Below, piece by piece: positions 42,727 to 51,347 of a DNA stretch of 64,000 nt. The stretch is from Rhodospirillaceae bacterium (GTDB lineage: Bacteria; Pseudomonadota; Alphaproteobacteria; GCA-2731375), in the NCBI GenBank assembly GCA_018660265.1, contig JABJKS010000082.1, positions 40,875 to 104,874 on the forward strand. The letters are read 5' to 3'. Under the pieces are notes generated by a model, which ran no database searches, was not told the origin of the DNA, and saw nothing but the letters and a program-made list of their open reading frames with translations. Made by a program: the position numbers and the translations under genes. Each line of letters begins with the position of its first letter. Within the stretch, counting starts at the first letter, position 1.

Positions 42727-43604
42727 TGGGGCCGCAGGCCAGCCGCGACGAATATGGCCGATTGCTGCTGCAGCATGGCCCCATTGATCTGATCGTCGAG
42801 ATGTATGGCGACGGGGTCGAGGTTGAGAAGGCCTATGGGCAGGCGCAAGGTTTTTTTCAGGATGTGCTGGATGGTTTGGTGGGGGAGCTTGCTCAATTGC
42901 GCCGTCCTGTTACAGCTGCCTATCCGATGTTTCAGGGTAAAATTGCCCAAAGAATGGCACGGGCGGTTTGGCCCCTGCGGCATGATTACATCACGCCCAT
43001 GGCCGCTGTCGCCGGTGCTGTGGCCGACGAGGTCCTGGCAGCGGCGGTGCGGGATCGCGATCTGGAAAAAGGCTACATCAACAACGGTGGCGATATAGCT
43101 GTGTATTTGTCGCCTGGCAGCCATCTGGACGCAGGCGTTGTGGCCGATCTCCCTCATGGCGCTCTGTCCGGCGGTCTTTCGGGCAAAGTGCGGTTGGCGC
43201 ATGACATGGGCATTCGCGGTATCGCAACCTCCGGCTGGCAGGGGCGCAGCCATTCCCTTGGCATTGCCGATGCGGTTACGGTTTTGGCCGCGACTGCGGC
43301 GCAGGCAGATGCCGCCGCCACGATGATCGCCAATCGGGTCAACATTGATGATCCGTGCATCGATCGGGCCGCCGCCAACAGCCTGGACCCCGATTGCGAT
43401 TTAGGCGACCGTGCGGTAACCGTTGCTGTTGGTGAATTGTCGGAGGGTGCCCGGCGAAGTGCTTTATTGTCGGGCCTGGACCATGCCCGTGGCTTACTGG
43501 CGGGCGGCATTATTCACGGCGCTATGTTGAGCCTGGGGGACCAGGTGGCGACAACCGGTGTTACAACGATGGACGATTTGGATAGCAGGGAGTTTTTGTC
43601 TTGA
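42723..43604 (+). CDS. UPF0280 family, ApbE-like protein
   Basis: 293 residues. It has the ApbE-fold landmark YINNGGDIAVYL, preceded by AAVAGAVADEVL, and a C-terminal HGAMLSLGD segment, all typical of UPF0280. ApbE proteins attach FMN covalently to threonine or handle FAD, but UPF0280 members lack proven activity. No signal peptide is present, so it acts in the cytoplasm. Its position next to the 6-hydroxynicotinate-reductase-like gene, as commonly annotated elsewhere, suggests assisting that enzyme's flavin or serving as its partner. Confidence 0.82.
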   Translation: MMGPQASRDEYGRLLLQHGPIDLIVEMYGDGVEVEKAYGQAQGFFQDVLDGLVGELAQLRRPVTAAYPMFQGKIAQRMARAVWPLRHDYITPMAAVAGAVADEVLAAAVRDRDLEKGYINNGGDIAVYLSPGSHLDAGVVADLPHGALSGGLSGKVRLAHDMGIRGIATSGWQGRSHSLGIADAVTVLAATAAQADAAATMIANRVNIDDPCIDRAAANSLDPDCDLGDRAVTVAVGELSEGARRSALLSGLDHARGLLAGGIIHGAMLSLGDQVATTGVTTMDDLDSREFLS

Positions 43605-45694
43605 GCGAGGGTATGGGGAGTAAGATTATCGGCTGCGACGTTGGCGGCACCTTCACGGATTTGATCCTGCTTGACGAGGCGGCGGGCGAAGTCCGTATCG
43701 CCAAGGTTCCGACCACGCCGGATAATCAAGCCGTGGGCGTCATGGCAGCCATCGACAAGGTTGGTGTCGATTGCCGGGAATTATCTTTGTTGCTGCACGG
43801 CACCACGACCACCACGAATGCCTTATTAGAAAAGAAGATCGCAAAATGCGGTCTTATTACCACCAAGGGGTTTCGCGATGTCCTTGAATTGGGCCGTCGC
43901 ACGCGCCCGAATGCTTACGGATTATTGGGTTCGTTCGAACCCTTAATCAGCCGGGAATACCGCCTGGAAGTTGACGAGCGTATGGATGCGGATGGCAATG
44001 TGGTCACCGCCCTGGATGAAGACGGTGTCGCAAGGGCAGCCCAAAGCCTGGTCGAGATGGGTTGTGAAAGCCTGGTGATCCATTTCCTCCACGCCTATGC
44101 CAATGATGCCCACGAAATCCGCGCGGCGGAAATCGCTGCCGAAGTCTGGCCGAATGAGCACATCACATACGGCAGCGCCATTCTGGCTGAATTCCGGGAG
44201 TATGAACGCGGCGTCGCAGCCGCCGTGAATGCGTCCATACAACCGGTCCTCTCACGCTATCTGGCACGCCTGCGCGATGAGTTGACCACCGCCGGCTATG
44301 ACCGGGATTTGCTGGTCATGCAGGGTAACGGTGGGACAGTATCATCATCCATTGTCGCCCAAAGCGCCATCAATACGGTGATGTCCGGACCCGCATCGGG
44401 CGTTATGGCAGCCGCCTATACCGGCTCCCGCTGCGGCTTTGACGAAATCATTTCCTACGATATGGGCGGGACGTCCTCGGACGTCGGTTTGATCCGGGGC
44501 GGTATTCCAGCCACCTCGTCCGAGCTGCAATTGGAATATGGCATGCCTATCCATGTCCCCATGGTGGATGTGCACACCATCGGGGCGGGCGGCGGCTCCA
44601 TCGCCTTTATTAACGATGCGGGCATGTTGCAGGTCGGCCCGCGTTCCGCCGGTGCCGTACCCGGTCCCATCTGCTATGGCAAAGGCGGGGTGGAGCCCAC
44701 CATCACGGATGCCAACCTGGTTCTGGGCCGTTTGAACCCCTCGGCGTTACTGGCTGTCGATAGTCCTGTATCGATGGAGCAGGTGCGCCAAAGGCTTGTC
44801 GACGCAGTCGGTGCTGAATTGGGTCTGGACGCGGAGGATACGGCGGCGGCCATATTACAGATCGGCAACGACCGAATGGCGGGTGCCATTCGCATGGTCA
44901 GTCTGGCCCGTGGCCACGACCCACGGGATTTCGCGCTTTTTGCCTTCGGCGGCGCGGGGCCCTTGCACGCCACCGCCCTGGCGGCGGAACTGGCCATCCC
45001 GCAGGTCCTAATTCCCGCCAAGCCGGGCATCACCAATGCCATCGGCTGCGCGGTCGCGGATGTGCGCCATGACTACGTCAATACGCTGAACCAACCCATG
45101 GCGGATGTGGATATGGATCAGGTTCACGGCATTTTGGCTGGCCAAATTGCCGCGGGCCAAAGGATCATTGCAAATGAAGGCGTCGAAGTTGAGGACGAGG
45201 TTTTGGTCCATGCTGCCGAAATGCAATTCCAGGGCCAAAGCCATATGTTGCGCATACCCTTAGATGGCGCAACCCCCAGCCGGGAGGAGATCCAGGCCGC
45301 GTTCGAAGAGGCTTATTACAGCCGGTTCTCCCTGCGCCTACCTGAAATTCGTGCCGTATTGGTCACTTTGCATACGGCTGTGATTGGCCGACGGGGGGAA
45401 ATTGCCCTGGCATCGTTGATGGACCCTTCGATGCGGGCGGCGGATATCGCAGGGGCAAAAACCGGCAGTCGCCAGGTTTGGTTTCCCAATGGCGGCGGCG
45501 ACAGCAGTGACGGCGGGGGCTGGTTGGAGACGCCCATCATGGCCCGCGACGCCCTGCCTTTGGGGGCTAAATTTCCAGGCCCGGCAATACTGGAACAGAT
45601 GGATACCACGATCATTATCGAACCGGGTAACGAGGTGGTGGTGGATGACGTGGGCAATCTGGTGGTGCACGTACCGGCGGCATTTCGGGAGTGA
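43601..45694 (+). CDS. hyuA: Hydantoinase/oxoprolinase subunit A (HyuA)
   Basis: 697-residue actin/hsp70-like ATPase subunit. The start is read as TTG at 43601, overlapping the UPF0280 stop (TTGA) with GGGAG at good distance; an ATG at 43613 is the alternative. Phosphate-binding CDVGGTFTDLILLD and LLHGTTTTTNALLEKK lie at the N-terminus, and ISYDMGGTSSDVGLI and FGGAGPLHATALA mark the second lobe. HyuA/HyuB complexes open hydantoins, 5-oxoproline or N-methylhydantoin with ATP, or carboxylate ketones (acetone carboxylase relatives). Here, a reduced cyclic amide is the favoured substrate type. Confidence 0.92.
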   Translation: MSEGMGSKIIGCDVGGTFTDLILLDEAAGEVRIAKVPTTPDNQAVGVMAAIDKVGVDCRELSLLLHGTTTTTNALLEKKIAKCGLITTKGFRDVLELGRRTRPNAYGLLGSFEPLISREYRLEVDERMDADGNVVTALDEDGVARAAQSLVEMGCESLVIHFLHAYANDAHEIRAAEIAAEVWPNEHITYGSAILAEFREYERGVAAAVNASIQPVLSRYLARLRDELTTAGYDRDLLVMQGNGGTVSSSIVAQSAINTVMSGPASGVMAAAYTGSRCGFDEIISYDMGGTSSDVGLIRGGIPATSSELQLEYGMPIHVPMVDVHTIGAGGGSIAFINDAGMLQVGPRSAGAVPGPICYGKGGVEPTITDANLVLGRLNPSALLAVDSPVSMEQVRQRLVDAVGAELGLDAEDTAAAILQIGNDRMAGAIRMVSLARGHDPRDFALFAFGGAGPLHATALAAELAIPQVLIPAKPGITNAIGCAVADVRHDYVNTLNQPMADVDMDQVHGILAGQIAAGQRIIANEGVEVEDEVLVHAAEMQFQGQSHMLRIPLDGATPSREEIQAAFEEAYYSRFSLRLPEIRAVLVTLHTAVIGRRGEIALASLMDPSMRAADIAGAKTGSRQVWFPNGGGDSSDGGGWLETPIMARDALPLGAKFPGPAILEQMDTTIIIEPGNEVVVDDVGNLVVHVPAAFRE

Positions 45695-45700
45695 TGGAAA

Positions 45701-47389
45701 ATGGTTGAAACAAACAAACCACAGCTGGATCATGTCACCTTGGCAGTGCTGCAAAACGGCCTGAACCAGGTTTGCAACGAAATGGACTTGGCATTCCAAC
45801 GCGCCGCCTTCAGCCCGGTGATTGCCGAGGCGATGGATCGGTCCGACGGTATTTATCATCGTGACGATGGCGCCCTGATCGCCCAAGGCGAATTGGGCCT
45901 GCCAATTTTCGTTGGCACCATGCAGTTTTCGACCCGCTACGTGATCAGCCAGGCCAAGGATTTGCAGCCGGGCGATATCTATATCGTTAACGATCCCTAT
46001 TTGGGCGGCACCCACTTGATGGATGTGCGCATGGCCATGCCGTTCTTTTATCAGGGGGAGATATTTTGCTGGCTCTCCAACACGGGCCATTGGCGGGATA
46101 CGGGTGGTGCGGTGCCGGGTGGCTTTTCCGCCTCGGCCACCGAAGTAGAACAGGAAGGTCTGCGCCTGCCGCCCGTGAAATTGTACAAGGGCGGTGCCCT
46201 GGATGAAGAAATCCAGGCAATCATTCTTTCCAACATCCGTGTGGCGGGGGAGACCATTGGCGATATCAAGGCCCAGGTCGCGGCCCTGTGGGTGGGGGAG
46301 CGGCGGTTGAAGGCTTTGCTGGATCGCTATGGCCGCGATGTGGTTGAGGCATCCATTGACGAGATGCGCCGCCGGGCGGCCCAGCAAATGCGCGCTTCCA
46401 TCGCCCATATACCCGATGGTCAATATAACAGCGTTTCGTGGGTGGATTCCGATGGCGTTGTGGATGAGCCATTGAAGATCAATCTTTCCATTGAAAAGCG
46501 GGAGGGTGATTTATATTTCGATTTCTCCAACTCCTCGCCACCCTGTAAGGGGCCCATGAATTCCGTGATCGCGACCACGCGATCCTCGGTCTATTTGGCC
46601 ATGAAACATATTTTCCCGGAAGTGCCCATCAATGCGGGTACCTTTGAGCCTTTGCATATTACCGATCCGGTGGGAACCTTCCTCTATGCGGAATATCCAA
46701 GACCGGTGTCGGGTTGTGCTGCGGAGGTTAGCCAGCGAATCGCCGAGGCGGTCTTTGCCGCCCTGGTTTCGGCCCTGCCAGACCGCCTGTTTGCCGCACC
46801 TGCGGGGACCTCAGGTAATTTCGCCCTGGGCGGCATGGACGAGAGGCACAACAAACCTTATGTGATGTATCTGTTCACCGGCGGCGGTTATGGCGGCAGC
46901 CTGCACGGTGATGGCCTTAGTAATGGTTGTTCCACGATCGGCATTTCCACCATGCAGCCGATTGAGGTGTTGGAACAACGCTATCCCGTTTTGTTTCAGG
47001 AATTTGCCCTGCGTGAGGGATCTGGCGGTGCGGGACAACAACGCGGGGGCTTCGGTGTGGATTATGCTCTGCAGATCCGCCAAGGCTGGGGACGGGCCTC
47101 GTTCGTCATGGATCACGGACGCTATGGCCCCCAAGGTGTCCTGGGCGGCAGTGATGGCGCCGTAAACCGCGTCCGTGTAGAGCGGGCGGACGGGACCTAT
47201 ATTCCACCGCATTTGTCCAAGGACCAGGATATTGAAGTCGTCGAAGGTGATATCATCCATGTCTCCACTCCAGGGGGTGGTGGCTATGGCGATGCGAACC
47301 TGCGTGAACCGGCCTTGATTGAGCGTGATATTCAACGCGGCTACTACAGTCCCGAGCTGGCGGATGAGCTTTGGGGTGATCAAAAATAG
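45701..47389 (+). CDS. hyuB: Hydantoinase/oxoprolinase subunit B (HyuB)
   Basis: 562-residue partner of HyuA, beginning 6 bp after it. Family marks are the early FSPVIAEAMDRSDGIYHRDDG, the DPYLGGTHLMDVRMAMPFF segment and the C-terminal STPGGGGYGDANLREPALIERD. HyuB supplies the amide-hydrolysing active site fed by the phosphorylated intermediate formed by HyuA. The gene closes the operon starting at 37686. A clear gap with a CtrA box follows it, so the next gene is separately regulated. Confidence 0.94.
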   Translation: MVETNKPQLDHVTLAVLQNGLNQVCNEMDLAFQRAAFSPVIAEAMDRSDGIYHRDDGALIAQGELGLPIFVGTMQFSTRYVISQAKDLQPGDIYIVNDPYLGGTHLMDVRMAMPFFYQGEIFCWLSNTGHWRDTGGAVPGGFSASATEVEQEGLRLPPVKLYKGGALDEEIQAIILSNIRVAGETIGDIKAQVAALWVGERRLKALLDRYGRDVVEASIDEMRRRAAQQMRASIAHIPDGQYNSVSWVDSDGVVDEPLKINLSIEKREGDLYFDFSNSSPPCKGPMNSVIATTRSSVYLAMKHIFPEVPINAGTFEPLHITDPVGTFLYAEYPRPVSGCAAEVSQRIAEAVFAALVSALPDRLFAAPAGTSGNFALGGMDERHNKPYVMYLFTGGGYGGSLHGDGLSNGCSTIGISTMQPIEVLEQRYPVLFQEFALREGSGGAGQQRGGFGVDYALQIRQGWGRASFVMDHGRYGPQGVLGGSDGAVNRVRVERADGTYIPPHLSKDQDIEVVEGDIIHVSTPGGGGYGDANLREPALIERDIQRGYYSPELADELWGDQK

Positions 47390-47413
47390 CCTGGTACGAC
47401 GAATGGTTGCCGG

Positions 47414-47429
47414 CTAACCGCTCATTAAC
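47414..47429 (+). promoter_or_regulatory. CtrA-like box upstream of the receiver/Hpt pair
   Basis: CTAA-CCGCTCA-TTAAC differs by one base from the CtrA consensus TTAA-N7-TTAAC and lies 45 bp before the ATG at 47474. A TTAACCAT octamer begins inside it. It suggests that the receiver/Hpt genes belong to the CtrA regulon. Confidence 0.5.
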
Positions 47430-47473
47430 CATTTTCCGGCACTCTGCCTAAAGAATTTAAGCGGAGGGCCACA

Positions 47474-48022
47474 ATGGCCGATTATGATTTCGGACTATTT
47501 TCCTGTCTTGTTGTCGATGACAGCTCGTATATGCGGACCCTGATGTCCGCGTCCTTACGGGCTATCGGCGTCGGTAATGTTAAAACCGTGGACGACGGCG
47601 GCCAGGGCATCGACTTTCTGCAGTTGGTAACATCAGACCCCATGAAGGCTGGTATGCAGAATGTGGATATCATTTTCTCCAACTGGCAGATGAGCCCCGT
47701 CGACGGCATGATGCTGTTGCGCTGGGTGCGTCGCCATAAGGAAAGCCCAAATCGATTTATACCCTTTGTCATGGTGACGGGGTATGCGGACAGGGAAAAA
47801 GTGCGCGAGGCCCGCGCCATGGGCGCGACGGAAATGCTGGCAAAGCCATTTTCCGTGGTCAATTTGGGGCAACGCCTTTTGCAGGTGGTCAACCGACCCC
47901 GGAAATTTGTCCATACAAATAAGTATTTCGGTCCGGATCGCCGTCGCAATCAAAAGGAAATTCCCCCCGGCAAGGACCGGCGTAAAAATGACGAACGGAA
48001 TATAGAGGTGGTTCATGTCTAA
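47474..48022 (+). CDS. CheY-like receiver protein without the phospho-acceptor Asp
   Basis: 182 residues: a receiver domain (about 1-140) and a basic C-terminal tail (RKNDERNIEV). The acidic pair Asp15-Asp16, the Thr102 and the Lys124 are kept, but the normal phosphorylation site is Asn70 (codon AAC at 47681) in the FSNWQM segment, where CheY-type proteins have Asp. One base would restore it. It overlaps the Hpt gene by 8 bp, and a CtrA-like box precedes it, so it may act as a dominant or constitutive partner in CtrA-linked signalling. It cannot be phosphorylated at that position. Confidence 0.85.
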   Translation: MADYDFGLFSCLVVDDSSYMRTLMSASLRAIGVGNVKTVDDGGQGIDFLQLVTSDPMKAGMQNVDIIFSNWQMSPVDGMMLLRWVRRHKESPNRFIPFVMVTGYADREKVREARAMGATEMLAKPFSVVNLGQRLLQVVNRPRKFVHTNKYFGPDRRRNQKEIPPGKDRRKNDERNIEVVHV

Positions 48023-48560
48023 CGCAGAAGCCCAAGGCAAGGCCGAAAAAGTTCCCGGTGTCCGGTTTTATATCATTCGCAATATTTTGAAGGATAAAGC
48101 CTCTGGTGGCGGTGTTGGACCCGGTGACAAGGGCGGTATCCCCATCGAAGCGATCCAGGCGGCAGAGGCCGAATTCAACAAGATGGCAGAGGACTATCCC
48201 GATTGGGTGCAAAGTCTAATCGATGAGCTGTCCGAAAATTATCGCCGTTGTATTGATACGCCCGAAACCCGGCATGAGAACGTCGCCACCATTCACGACA
48301 TTGCCCATGATATGAAAGGGCAGGGTGGCACTTTCGGCTATCCCCTGATCACGAATTTTGGCGAATCTCTTTATAAATGCACTCACAAGTCTGAAGAATG
48401 CAGCGATAATTTGGTGGGGCTGATCAAAGCCCATGTGGACGGCATGAAAGCCGTTATCAATGGACGGGTTGCTGGTGATGGCGGTGAAATCGGCCAGGAA
48501 CTGCTGGCCTCGTTGGAAAAAGCCATCGAGAAATATTCCGCAGACGACGATCAAGACTAA
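48015..48560 (+). CDS. Hpt-domain phosphotransfer-like protein
   Basis: 181 residues. An N-terminal region of unknown fold (about 1-55) is followed by a helical domain with the Hpt-type motif HDMKG (His98 to Gly102) in the segment AHDMKGQGGTFGYP. His98 is the likely phosphoryl carrier. It is translationally coupled to the Asn70 receiver protein and ends 80 bp before a strong terminator. As in CtrA circuits, it may link a histidine kinase to a response regulator; the partners are not in this window. Confidence 0.75.
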   Translation: MSNAEAQGKAEKVPGVRFYIIRNILKDKASGGGVGPGDKGGIPIEAIQAAEAEFNKMAEDYPDWVQSLIDELSENYRRCIDTPETRHENVATIHDIAHDMKGQGGTFGYPLITNFGESLYKCTHKSEECSDNLVGLIKAHVDGMKAVINGRVAGDGGEIGQELLASLEKAIEKYSADDDQD

Positions 48561-48640
48561 ACCGGACCCTATTCGCCAGGCAATAAATCGCCCGGAATTT
48601 GTGCTTCCGGTTTCGATAGAAAATTCAAAACCTCAAACAA

Positions 48641-48670
48641 AAAACGGCCGCTCTGATGAGCGGCCGTTTT
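48641..48670. terminator. Strong bidirectional intrinsic terminator
   Basis: A perfect 13-bp inverted repeat (AAAACGGCCGCTC / GAGCGGCCGTTTT) with loop TGAT, flanked by A-rich and T-rich tails. It separates the Hpt gene from the convergent ctrA gene and should stop transcription from both. Confidence 0.9.
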
Positions 48671-48697
48671 CGTTTGTGATGTAACGCCGCAAGAGGT

Positions 48698-49396
48698 TTA
48701 GGCGGCTTCCTCTTCGTTGGCGGGTGGGTCGCGCAACACATAACCACGCCCCCAAACCGTCTCGATGTAGTGTTCGCCACCTGTCGCATTCGCAAGCTTT
48801 TTGCGTAATTTACAGATGAAAACGTCAATGATTTTCAATTCCGGCTCATCCATGCCACCGTAAAGATGGTTCAGGAACATCTCTTTGGTGAGCGTCGTGC
48901 CCTTACGCAGAGAGAGCAGCTCCAACATGGCGTATTCTTTACCGGTCAGGTGCAGACGCTGCGCCTCAACCTCGACTGCGCGGCTATCGAGATTAACCGT
49001 CAGCTTGCCTGTTTTGATAATCGATTGTGAATGGCCTTTTGAGCGTCGGACGATGGCATGAATCCGTGCCACCAACTCGCGCTTGTCAAAGGGCTTGGTC
49101 ATATAGTCGTCAGCACCAAAACCTAAACCCCGGACCTTATCATCCGGCTCTGACATACCTGACAAGATCAGAATTGGCGTTTCCACTTTGGCAACACGAA
49201 GTTTCTTCAAAACATCGTAGCCATGCATGTCCGGCAAATTTAGATCTAAAACAATGATGTCGTAGTCGTAAATCTTACCAAGATCCAGGCCTTCTTCGCC
49301 CAGATCAGTGGCGTAAACATTGAAGCCATCGCCCTGCAGCATCAGATCGATGCTTTTCGCCATGGCCGTATCATCTTCTATGAGTAAAACCCGCAT
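48698..49396 (-). CDS. ctrA: Cell-cycle response regulator CtrA
   Basis: 232-residue OmpR/PhoB-type regulator: a receiver with Asp51 in [15 protein letters not shown], and a winged-helix domain containing [19 protein letters not shown] and the C-terminal [11 protein letters not shown]. This is typical of alphaproteobacterial CtrA, which controls the cell cycle, flagella and polar development. The last residues are Ala-Ala, like the ClpXP degradation tag of Caulobacter CtrA. The start has a strong GGAGGA site. It is divergent from fliI over two palindromic CtrA-type sites, indicating autoregulation and control of fliIJ. Confidence 0.97.
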   Translation of the reverse strand: MRVLLIEDDTAMAKSIDLMLQGDGFNVYATDLGEEGLDLGKIYDYDIIVLDLNLPDMHGYDVLKKLRVAKVETPILILSGMSEPDDKVRGLGFGADDYMTKPFDKRELVARIHAIVRRSKGHSQSIIKTGKLTVNLDSRAVEVEAQRLHLTGKEYAMLELLSLRKGTTLTKEMFLNHLYGGMDEPELKIIDVFICKLRKKLANATGGEHYIETVWGRGYVLRDPPANEEEAA

Positions 49397-49419
49397 TTCC
49401 GTCCTCCCGTCTACCGATC

Positions 49420-49435
49420 GTTAACCAAGGTTAAC
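49420..49435. promoter_or_regulatory. Palindromic TTAACC element in the ctrA-fliI gap
   Basis: GTTAACC-AA-GGTTAAC. The half sites match CtrA, but the spacing between the TTAA cores is 6 bp rather than 7. It lies close to the ctrA start and could be an extra, weaker CtrA site. Confidence 0.45.
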
Positions 49436-49443
49436 TTTGCTAG

Positions 49444-49460
49444 GTTAATGAATCATTAAC
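49444..49460. promoter_or_regulatory. CtrA box with embedded GANTC methylation site
   Basis: GTTAATGAATCATTAAC fits TTAA-N7-TTAAC on both strands. Its centre GAATC is a GANTC site for the CcrM-type methyltransferase. In Caulobacter the ctrA P1 promoter is controlled by CcrM methylation and CtrA feedback; here both signals coincide in one palindrome between ctrA and fliI. Confidence 0.75.
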
Positions 49461-49542
49461 AGAAAGTATTAAGCAAGATTTATCTGTCTTTTTTTACCCA
49501 TCCGGTCTGCCCTTTACCGAAACTTAAGCTCAAAGGGCAAAG

Positions 49543-50907
49543 ATGCCAGCATCGACCCCGCTGAAATTTTGTGTGTCAAAGAGTCTCGTGAAAACTGCAT
49601 TAAGCGAAATCGACCAAATTCCACCGCATCAGTTTTATGGCCGTGTCGGCGGCGTACGCGGCCTGACGCTGGAAGTCTGTGGAGCGCAAACCGCATTGAG
49701 CGTCGGCTCCCGCTGTGCTGTGCAAACCCGCGATGGCCGCTCCGTTATGGCGGAAGTCGTGGGATTTAACGACAATGCGGCGGTATTGCTGCCCTACGGC
49801 ACCCTTGAGGGCATCGGTATGGGCTGCAAGGCTCTGGTGGACGAGCATAATCCAAAGGTTTATCCGAGCGACCGCTGGCTGGGCCGCGTGGTCAATGCCA
49901 TGGGTGAACCTATTGATAATAAAGGGCCTTTGCCCCGTGGCAACCAGGCCTATCCCTTGCGGGGCGTGCCGCCGCAGGCCCATGCGCGCCAGCGGGTAAA
50001 AGGCAAGGTGGATATGGGCGTCCGCGCCCTGAATACATATGTCACCATGTGCCGTGGCCAACGTATGGGCATCTTTGCCGGCAGTGGCGTGGGTAAATCG
50101 GTGCTGATGTCCATGTTGGCCCGTTATACCGCCTCGGACGTGGCGGTCATTGGCTTGATCGGCGAACGTGGCCGCGAGGTGCAGGAATTCATTGAGGATA
50201 ATTTGGGCGAAGAAGGTCTTGCGCGCAGTGTTGTTGTTGTCGCCACGTCGGACGAGCCTGCGTTGATGCGCCGGCAGGCCGCCTATATGACCATGACCCT
50301 GGCAGAATTTTTTCGCGATAATGACCAGGACGTCTTATGCATGATGGATAGCGTCACGCGATTCGCTATGGCCCAGCGCGAAATCGGGCTCTCGGGCGGC
50401 GAGCCCCCCGCCTCAAAAGGTTACACCCCCTCGGTCTTTGCCGAACTGCCGCGTCTGTTGGAGCGCGCCGGTCCCGGCACCGGTAAGGGCGGCATAACGG
50501 GCTTGTTTACGGTACTTGTCGAAGGCGACGATCATAACGAACCTATCGCCGATGCCGTGCGCGGTATTCTGGACGGTCATATCGTGCTGGACCGCAGCAT
50601 CGCCGAACGCGGGCGCTTTCCCGCCATTGATATTCTGCGCAGCCTCTCGCGAACCATGCCGGGGTGTAACAGTGAAGACGAAAACATAATTGTGCGGCAA
50701 TCCCGGCGCCTGATGGCTGCCTATTCGAATATGGAAGAGTTGATCCGCCTGGGCGCCTACCGCGCCGGTTCCGACCCGGAGGTGGACGAGGCGATCCGGT
50801 ACCACGATGCATTGGAGGCATTTTTGAGTCAGAACCAAAGCGAAGGCTGCAGTTTGGAAGACGGTTACAATCAGTTGGCCGATATATTGGCCGCGGGGGC
50901 GAGTTAA
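49543..50907 (+). CDS. fliI: Flagellar export ATPase FliI
   Basis: 454-residue ATPase of the flagellar type III export apparatus. It has the F1-beta-like core with Walker A GSGVGKS (residues 180-186), Walker [12 protein letters not shown] and the conserved [15 protein letters not shown]. The N-terminus lacks the extended sequence of virulence ATPases. The AAAGGG site precedes the ATG. It is directly followed by fliJ (ATG adjacent to the TAA). The gene order ctrA, fliI, fliJ is a known alphaproteobacterial arrangement. Confidence 0.97.
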   Translation: MPASTPLKFCVSKSLVKTALSEIDQIPPHQFYGRVGGVRGLTLEVCGAQTALSVGSRCAVQTRDGRSVMAEVVGFNDNAAVLLPYGTLEGIGMGCKALVDEHNPKVYPSDRWLGRVVNAMGEPIDNKGPLPRGNQAYPLRGVPPQAHARQRVKGKVDMGVRALNTYVTMCRGQRMGIFAGSGVGKSVLMSMLARYTASDVAVIGLIGERGREVQEFIEDNLGEEGLARSVVVVATSDEPALMRRQAAYMTMTLAEFFRDNDQDVLCMMDSVTRFAMAQREIGLSGGEPPASKGYTPSVFAELPRLLERAGPGTGKGGITGLFTVLVEGDDHNEPIADAVRGILDGHIVLDRSIAERGRFPAIDILRSLSRTMPGCNSEDENIIVRQSRRLMAAYSNMEELIRLGAYRAGSDPEVDEAIRYHDALEAFLSQNQSEGCSLEDGYNQLADILAAGAS

Positions 50908-51330
50908 ATGAATATTCGAGGGTTTGGCGCTTTGGCGCGTATGCATCGGTTTCGTATGGATCAGCACCGGCGCAAGGCGGTCGAGATTGAGGCCATGCGG
51001 GCGGGCTTTCAGGCACAGGATGCCGACCTGGACCGGGATTTGGCGCGTGAAAAAGGTGCCTTGCAGTCTGATAATATGGCGATGACCGACTTCGCCGCCT
51101 ATTTGAAACGATTGGAAGAACGCCGGGAGACCCTGGCAGCCTCAATTGCCGAGGCAAGCCGTGCCCTGGACCGGGTGAACGAACATATGGCGATCGAATA
51201 TCGCGAAGCTAAGAAGTTCGAGCTGGCCCTGGAGCGTGAGGAAAAGCGCAAAAAACATGAGGCTGATAAGGCCGAACAGGCAATGCTGGATGAAATCGGT
51301 CTGACCTATCGCGACCGGACAGCCATATAG
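50908..51330 (+). CDS. fliJ: Flagellar export protein FliJ
   Basis: 140 residues, almost entirely charged coiled coil (for example RLEERRETLAASIAEAS and FELALEREEKRKKHEADK). FliJ is the central-stalk-like regulator of FliI. Sequence conservation of FliJ is low, and this call rests on size, coiled-coil character and immediate position after fliI. It is convergent with the MetX-like gene (17-bp gap, no clear terminator). Confidence 0.9.
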   Translation: MNIRGFGALARMHRFRMDQHRRKAVEIEAMRAGFQAQDADLDRDLAREKGALQSDNMAMTDFAAYLKRLEERRETLAASIAEASRALDRVNEHMAIEYREAKKFELALEREEKRKKHEADKAEQAMLDEIGLTYRDRTAI

Positions 51331-51347
51331 CCGGGTTCAGAAAGGTT

